Part shown: positions 31,638-35,227 of the stretch, piece by piece
How positions within the stretch are numbered: position 1 is the stretch's first letter
How the letters are laid out: the number at the start of each line of letters is the position of its first letter
NCBI GenBank assembly: GCA_052143835.1
Contig: JBKQRV010000013.1
Location: 1 to 35,227 of the forward strand
Direction: 5' to 3'
DNA: 35,227 bases
Origin: DASPPM01 sp052143835
GTDB taxonomy: Bacteria; Pseudomonadota; Alphaproteobacteria; JACZXZ01
Position numbers and translations under genes: made by a program
The notes under the pieces: model-generated
Databases searched by the model: none
What the model was told of the DNA's origin: nothing
Seen by the model: the letters and a program-made list of their open reading frames with translations, nothing else

Positions 31638-33572
31638 CTAGCCCCTCATGGCGTAGAGGTACCAGCTGACGATCAGCACGATGCCGATGAGCATGGCGAA
31701 GGCATAGTGATAGACGTAGCCGGTCTGGAGCCGGCCTGCCCGGCGGGCGAGCGCCAGCGTCGTGGCCGCCAGGCCGTCGGGACCGAGCCCGTCGATCACG
31801 GCGCCGTCCCCGCCCTTCCACAAGCCGCGCCCGATCGCGAACGCAGGGCCCACGAAGAGCGCGTCGTAGAGCTCGTCGAAGTACCATTTGTTGTAAAAAA
31901 GAAGATAGACCGGCCTGAAGCGCGCGGCGAGGACACGCGGCAGCTCGGGACTGCGGACGTAGAAGACGTAGGCGAGCGCGATGCCGCAAAGACCGAGGAG
32001 TGTCGGCAGCCCCTTGACCCAGAGCGGGGCCAAGTGCGCGTGCTCGAGCGCCGGATGGCTCGGCAGCGCCAAGATTGAGTCGCGCCAGAACGCGTGATTG
32101 CCCTCGCCTACGAACATCTCCTCGGCGACCCAGCCCGCGATCACGGCGCCGAGTGCGAGCACGTAAAGCGGGACGATCATGATGTTGGGCGATTCGTGCA
32201 CGTGCTCCTGCACGTGATGATCGGCCCGGCTGGCGCCGTGGAAAGTCATGAAGAGGAGGCGCCAGGAGTAGAAGGCCGTCATGAAGGCGACGCCGACGCC
32301 CAGGACATAGGCGTAGTCGCCGAGTGCTGTGTGTGCGCTCCAGGCGGACTCGAGAATCACGTCCTTCGAGAAGAAGCCTGCGAACGGCGGCACGCCGGCG
32401 AGCGAAAGCGAGCCGATCCACATGAGGCCGTAGGTGATCGGGATCTTGTTCCACAGCCCGCCCATCTTGCGCATGTCCTGCTCGCCCGATACGGCGTGGA
32501 TGACCGAGCCCGCGCCGAGGAAGAGGAGCGCCTTGAAGAAGGCGTGCGTCATGAGGTGGAAGATCGCGGCCGAGTAGGCCGACACGCCGGCGGCGAAGAA
32601 CATGTAGCCGAGCTGGCTGCAGGTCGAATAGGCGATGACGCGCTTGATGTCGTTCTGCACCAGCGCGATGGTCGCCGTGAAGAACGCCGTCGAGGCGCCG
32701 ATGAAGATGACGAGCCCGAGCGCCCACGGCGCGTGCTCGAACATCGGCGACAGCCGGCAGACCATGAATACGCCGGCCGTCACCATCGTCGCCGCGTGAA
32801 TGAGTGCCGAGACCGGCGTCGGCCCCTCCATGGCATCCGGCAGCCAGGTGTGCAGGCCGAGCTGCGCCGACTTGCCCATGGCGCCGATGAAGAGCAGGAC
32901 GCAAAGCAACTCGAGGGCCGGCAGGTGCATGCCGAGGAAGTCGAGGATGGCGCTCTCCTTGCCGCCCACGGCCGCGAAGATCGTGTCGAAGTTCACCGTA
33001 TCGAACAGGAGATAGGTGCCGAAGATGCCGAGCGCGAAGCCGAAATCGCCGACCCGGTTGACGACGAAAGCTTTGATTGCAGCGGCGTTCGCGGACGGAC
33101 GGTCGTACCAGAAGCCGATCAGGAGATAGGAGCAGAGCCCGACCCCCTCCCAGCCGAAATACATCTGCACCAGGTTCGACGCCGTCACCAGCATGAGCAT
33201 GGAGAAGGTGAAAAGCGAGAGATAGGCGAAGAAGCGCGGCACGCCCGGATCGCCGTGCATGTAGCCGATCGAGTACCAATGAACGACGCAGCTCACCACG
33301 GTAACGACGAAAACCATGACCGCCGAGAGCGTGTCGAACCTCAACGCCCAGGAGACGTCGAGCGTGCCCGAGGTCATCCAGGCGAGGAGTTGGATCGTCC
33401 GCTCCTGCCCCCCGAGGGCGACCTGCCAGAAGATCACGCATCCGAGCACGGCGGCGATCAGCATGGCGCCGCAAGTGACGAACTGGGCGCCGCGACCGCG
33501 CAAGAACGGTCCGAGGAGCCCGGCGAGCGCAGCACCCAGAAGCGGGAGGAAGATGGCCGCGACGTAGATCAT
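31638..33572 (-). CDS. nuoL: NADH-quinone oxidoreductase subunit L
   Basis: A 644-residue subunit, the largest antiporter-like protein of complex I, with about 16 membrane helices and the long lateral helix near the C-terminus that braces NuoM and NuoN. Glu142 (YFGWEGVGLCSYLLIGFWY) and the HTWLPDAMEGPTPVSALIHAATMVTAG-type segment are diagnostic. DIKRVIAYSTCSQLGYM and ITYGLMWIGSLSLAGVPPFAGFFSKD follow. ATG at 33572 lies 11 bp after nuoK. Confidence 0.96.
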   Translation of the reverse strand: MIYVAAIFLPLLGAALAGLLGPFLRGRGAQFVTCGAMLIAAVLGCVIFWQVALGGQERTIQLLAWMTSGTLDVSWALRFDTLSAVMVFVVTVVSCVVHWYSIGYMHGDPGVPRFFAYLSLFTFSMLMLVTASNLVQMYFGWEGVGLCSYLLIGFWYDRPSANAAAIKAFVVNRVGDFGFALGIFGTYLLFDTVNFDTIFAAVGGKESAILDFLGMHLPALELLCVLLFIGAMGKSAQLGLHTWLPDAMEGPTPVSALIHAATMVTAGVFMVCRLSPMFEHAPWALGLVIFIGASTAFFTATIALVQNDIKRVIAYSTCSQLGYMFFAAGVSAYSAAIFHLMTHAFFKALLFLGAGSVIHAVSGEQDMRKMGGLWNKIPITYGLMWIGSLSLAGVPPFAGFFSKDVILESAWSAHTALGDYAYVLGVGVAFMTAFYSWRLLFMTFHGASRADHHVQEHVHESPNIMIVPLYVLALGAVIAGWVAEEMFVGEGNHAFWRDSILALPSHPALEHAHLAPLWVKGLPTLLGLCGIALAYVFYVRSPELPRVLAARFRPVYLLFYNKWYFDELYDALFVGPAFAIGRGLWKGGDGAVIDGLGPDGLAATTLALARRAGRLQTGYVYHYAFAMLIGIVLIVSWYLYAMRG

Positions 33573-33583
33573 ATCGCCAATTC

Positions 33584-33892
33584 CTAACCCTTCATCACGC
33601 TGACGTCCTCGACCTCGATCGAGCCGCGGTTGCGGAAATAGGTGACGAGGATGGCGAGCCCGATCGCCGCCTCCGCCGCGGCCACGCTGAGCACGAAGAG
33701 CGCGAAGACCTGCCCGACGAGATCGTTGAGGAAGGCCGAGAAGGCCACCAGATTGATGTTGACCGCAAGCAGCATGAGCTCGATCGACATCAGGATGACG
33801 ATGACGTTCTTGCGGTTGAGGAAGATGCCGAAGACCCCGAGCGTGAACAGGATCGCGGCCACCGTCAGGTAGTGTCCAAGGCCGATCGTCAT
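33584..33892 (-). CDS. nuoK: NADH-quinone oxidoreductase subunit K
   Basis: A 102-residue subunit with three membrane helices. The two buried glutamates needed for proton transfer are Glu38 (VILMSIELMLLAVN) and Glu74 (SVAAAEAAIGLAI), two residues beyond E. coli Glu36 and Glu72. Length is standard. Its ATG overlaps the nuoJ stop by 4 bp (ATGA). Confidence 0.96.
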   Translation of the reverse strand: MTIGLGHYLTVAAILFTLGVFGIFLNRKNVIVILMSIELMLLAVNINLVAFSAFLNDLVGQVFALFVLSVAAAEAAIGLAILVTYFRNRGSIEVEDVSVMKG

Positions 33893-34509
33893 GAGTGGAT
33901 GCCGCCCCCCACCGGTACTTTCTTCACCTCGACCGAGCGCTTGGGATTGCGCGCGATCTGGTGGGCGACGCGCTGGCGCTTGACCCCTTCCCGGCGCCTG
34001 AGCGTCAGCACGATGGCGCCGATCATGGCGACGAGCAGCACGAGCCCGGCCGCCTGGAAGAGATAGACGTATTTCGTGTAGAGCACGAGGCCGAGGGCCT
34101 CCGTGTTGGGCACTTGCGAGAAGAGCGGGATCGGGTCCTTGACGGTCTGCGCGACCTCGGGGGCGAACACCCAGCTGCCGCCCACGAGCGCCAGCTCGCC
34201 GAGAAGGATGAGGCCGATCACGGCGCCGACCGGCAGGTATTTCGCGAAGCCCTCCCTGAGCTGGACGAAGTCGATGTCGAGCATCATCACCACGAAGAGG
34301 AAGAGCACCGCGACCGCGCCCACATAGACCACGACGAGGATCATGGCGAGGAACTCGGCCCCCAAGAGCACGAAAAGCGCCGCCGCGTTGAAGAAGGCGA
34401 GAATGAGGAAGAGGACCGAGTGCACCGGGTTGCGCGCCGCGATCACCATGACGCCCGAGGCCACCATGATGCCGGCGAAAAGATAGAACGCGAGGGCCTG
34501 GATGATCAT
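33889..34509 (-). CDS. nuoJ: NADH-quinone oxidoreductase subunit J
   Basis: A 206-residue subunit with five membrane helices. The third helix contains the conserved LVVVYVGAVAVLFLFVVMMLD, whose pi-bulge takes part in coupling. The last helix precedes a basic cytoplasmic tail (LRRREGVKRQRVAHQIARN). ATG at 34509 has GAGGGG upstream. The gap to nuoI is 68 bp, longer than other spacings in the operon, and contains a 16-codon open frame that ends on this start. Confidence 0.95.
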   Translation of the reverse strand: MIIQALAFYLFAGIMVASGVMVIAARNPVHSVLFLILAFFNAAALFVLLGAEFLAMILVVVYVGAVAVLFLFVVMMLDIDFVQLREGFAKYLPVGAVIGLILLGELALVGGSWVFAPEVAQTVKDPIPLFSQVPNTEALGLVLYTKYVYLFQAAGLVLLVAMIGAIVLTLRRREGVKRQRVAHQIARNPKRSVEVKKVPVGGGIHS

Positions 34510-34556
34510 GCCCGCCCCTCGCTCACGTTTTCCGATGTGGCCGCGTCGCGCGCCAT
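34506..34556 (-). CDS. Possible 16-codon leader peptide overlapping the nuoJ start
   Basis: In the nuoI-nuoJ gap, ATG at 34556 with AGGGGG about 4 nt upstream opens a frame of 16 codons (MARDAATSENVSEGRA). Its TGA overlaps the nuoJ ATG as ATGA, the same coupling as nuoJ-nuoK. This would let ribosomes reinitiate at nuoJ. No known family; it may be chance, since short frames with good ribosome sites are easy to find in GC-rich DNA. Confidence 0.25.
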   Translation of the reverse strand: MARDAATSENVSEGRA

Positions 34557-34577
34557 GCTCGCCCCCTCTCCCCTATC

Positions 34578-35063
34578 TCACCGGTAGGGCGCGTCCGCCG
34601 CGAGATTGGCGGCGATCTCCAACTCCCAGCGGTCGCCGTTCGCGAGCAGCTTCTCCTTGTCGTAGAGCAGCTCCTCCCGCGTCTCCGCCGCGAACTCGAA
34701 ATTGGGGCCTTCGACGATGGCGTCGACCGGGCAGGCCTCCTGGCAGAAGCCGCAGTAGATGCACTTGGTCATGTCGATGTCGTAGCGCGTCGTGCGGCGG
34801 CTGCCGTCGGCGCGCGGCTCGGCCTCGATGGTGATCGCCTGGGCGGGACAGATCGCCTCGCACAGCTTGCAGGCGATGCAGCGCTCCTCGCCGTTCGGAT
34901 AGCGGCGCAGCGCATGTTCGCCGCGATAGCGCGGCGACTGCGGATTTTTCTCATGCGGATAGTTCAGCGTCGCCTTCGGCTTGAAGAAATAGCGCATCGA
35001 CAGAAAGAAGGCCGCGACGAATTCCGAGAGGAACAGCGCCTTTGCGGATGCATCGAGTTTCAT
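34578..35063 (-). CDS. nuoI: NADH-quinone oxidoreductase subunit I
   Basis: A 161-residue ferredoxin-like subunit of the peripheral arm of complex I. It holds two [4Fe-4S] clusters (N6a and N6b) bound by CIACKLCEAICP (about residues 62-73) and CIYCGFCQEACP (about 101-112). They pass electrons towards quinone. An N-terminal amphipathic region with KATLNYPHEK and the RGEHALRRYPNGEERC stretch is typical of the alphaproteobacterial/mitochondrial TYKY type. ATG at 35063 is preferred because GAGGAG lies 7 nt upstream; a TTG five codons earlier overlaps the nuoH end. Confidence 0.96.
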   Translation of the reverse strand: MKLDASAKALFLSEFVAAFFLSMRYFFKPKATLNYPHEKNPQSPRYRGEHALRRYPNGEERCIACKLCEAICPAQAITIEAEPRADGSRRTTRYDIDMTKCIYCGFCQEACPVDAIVEGPNFEFAAETREELLYDKEKLLANGDRWELEIAANLAADAPYR

Positions 35064-35074
35064 CGTGCTTCTCC

Positions 35075-35227
35075 TCAATGCGCCATCGTCGCGCCCCAGC
35101 CGGTGAATTCAACCACCGCGGCGACGACGACGACCATAAAGAGGGAAATTGGCAAAAACACCTTCCAGCCGAGCCGCATCAGCTGATCGTAGCGATAGCG
35201 CGGCACGAAGGCTTTCACCATGGCAAA
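35075..35227 (-). CDS. nuoH: NADH-quinone oxidoreductase subunit H (C-terminal end only)
   Basis: The last 50 codons of nuoH run into the window edge. AMVKAFVPRYRYDQLMRLGWK is the conserved loop near the quinone site of NuoH/ND1, followed by the final membrane helix (VFLPISLFMVVVVAAVVEF) and a short tail ending MAH. The stop lies 11 bp before the nuoI ATG. The rest of the gene is outside the window. Confidence 0.94.
   Translation of the reverse strand, partial: FAMVKAFVPRYRYDQLMRLGWKVFLPISLFMVVVVAAVVEFTGWGATMAH

Noticed and set aside
30091..33474. Very long minus-strand open frame of over 1,100 codons across nuoM and nuoL
   Set aside because: It is a shifted frame of two clear complex I genes, with Arg/Ala/His-rich composition typical of GC-rich shadows.

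Overview
The window is about 35 kb of GC-rich chromosomal DNA from an alphaproteobacterium, most likely Rhodospirillales-like. The evidence is gene content and order: lpxI instead of lpxH, a short prolyl-tRNA synthetase without an editing insertion, a DUF1467 gene beside methylmalonyl-CoA epimerase, ribonuclease J, and the coaX-birA pair directly after the nuo operon. No rRNA, tRNA, CRISPR array, prophage or insertion sequence was recognised. Almost every gene is on the minus strand; only the 5'-truncated gltA is on the plus strand.

Read in the direction of transcription (from high to low coordinates), the window starts with the end of the complex I operon (nuoH partial, nuoI, J, K, L, M, N). 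This runs by 4-bp overlap into birA, then coaX, rnj (RNase J), mce, a DUF1467 membrane protein and tag. A 537-bp gene-free gap follows. It holds a hairpin terminator active on both strands and a strong plus-strand terminator that serves no known gene. Next come proS, lolC and lolD, and then dnaE, whose frame is interrupted by one in-frame TGA. A Tat-exported amidohydrolase sits between dnaE and rpsB. The rest is the conserved translation and envelope block: rpsB, tsf, pyrH, frr, uppS, cdsA, dxr, rseP, bamA, skp, fabZ, lpxA, lpxI, lpxB and finally gloA, which converges on gltA. A 160-bp structured repeat lies between gloA and gltA.

The block joins translation (S2, EF-Ts, RRF), nucleotide supply (UMP kinase), polyprenyl and phospholipid precursors (UppS, CdsA, Dxr), outer-membrane protein assembly and stress control (BamA, Skp, RseP), lipid A synthesis (LpxA, LpxI, LpxB, FabZ) and lipoprotein export (LolCD). 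lpxD, normally found between skp and fabZ, is missing; a 275-bp non-coding gap takes its place.

The main points for a second look are the in-frame TGA in dnaE, two sharply AT-rich synonymous patches in the same gene, a perfect DnaA box in the dnaE promoter region, a perfect CRP-type palindrome in front of the amidohydrolase, the missing lpxD, and the candidate small-RNA locus at 23857-24134. No clearly new multi-gene system was found; the novelty lies in regulatory and structural details of core genes.
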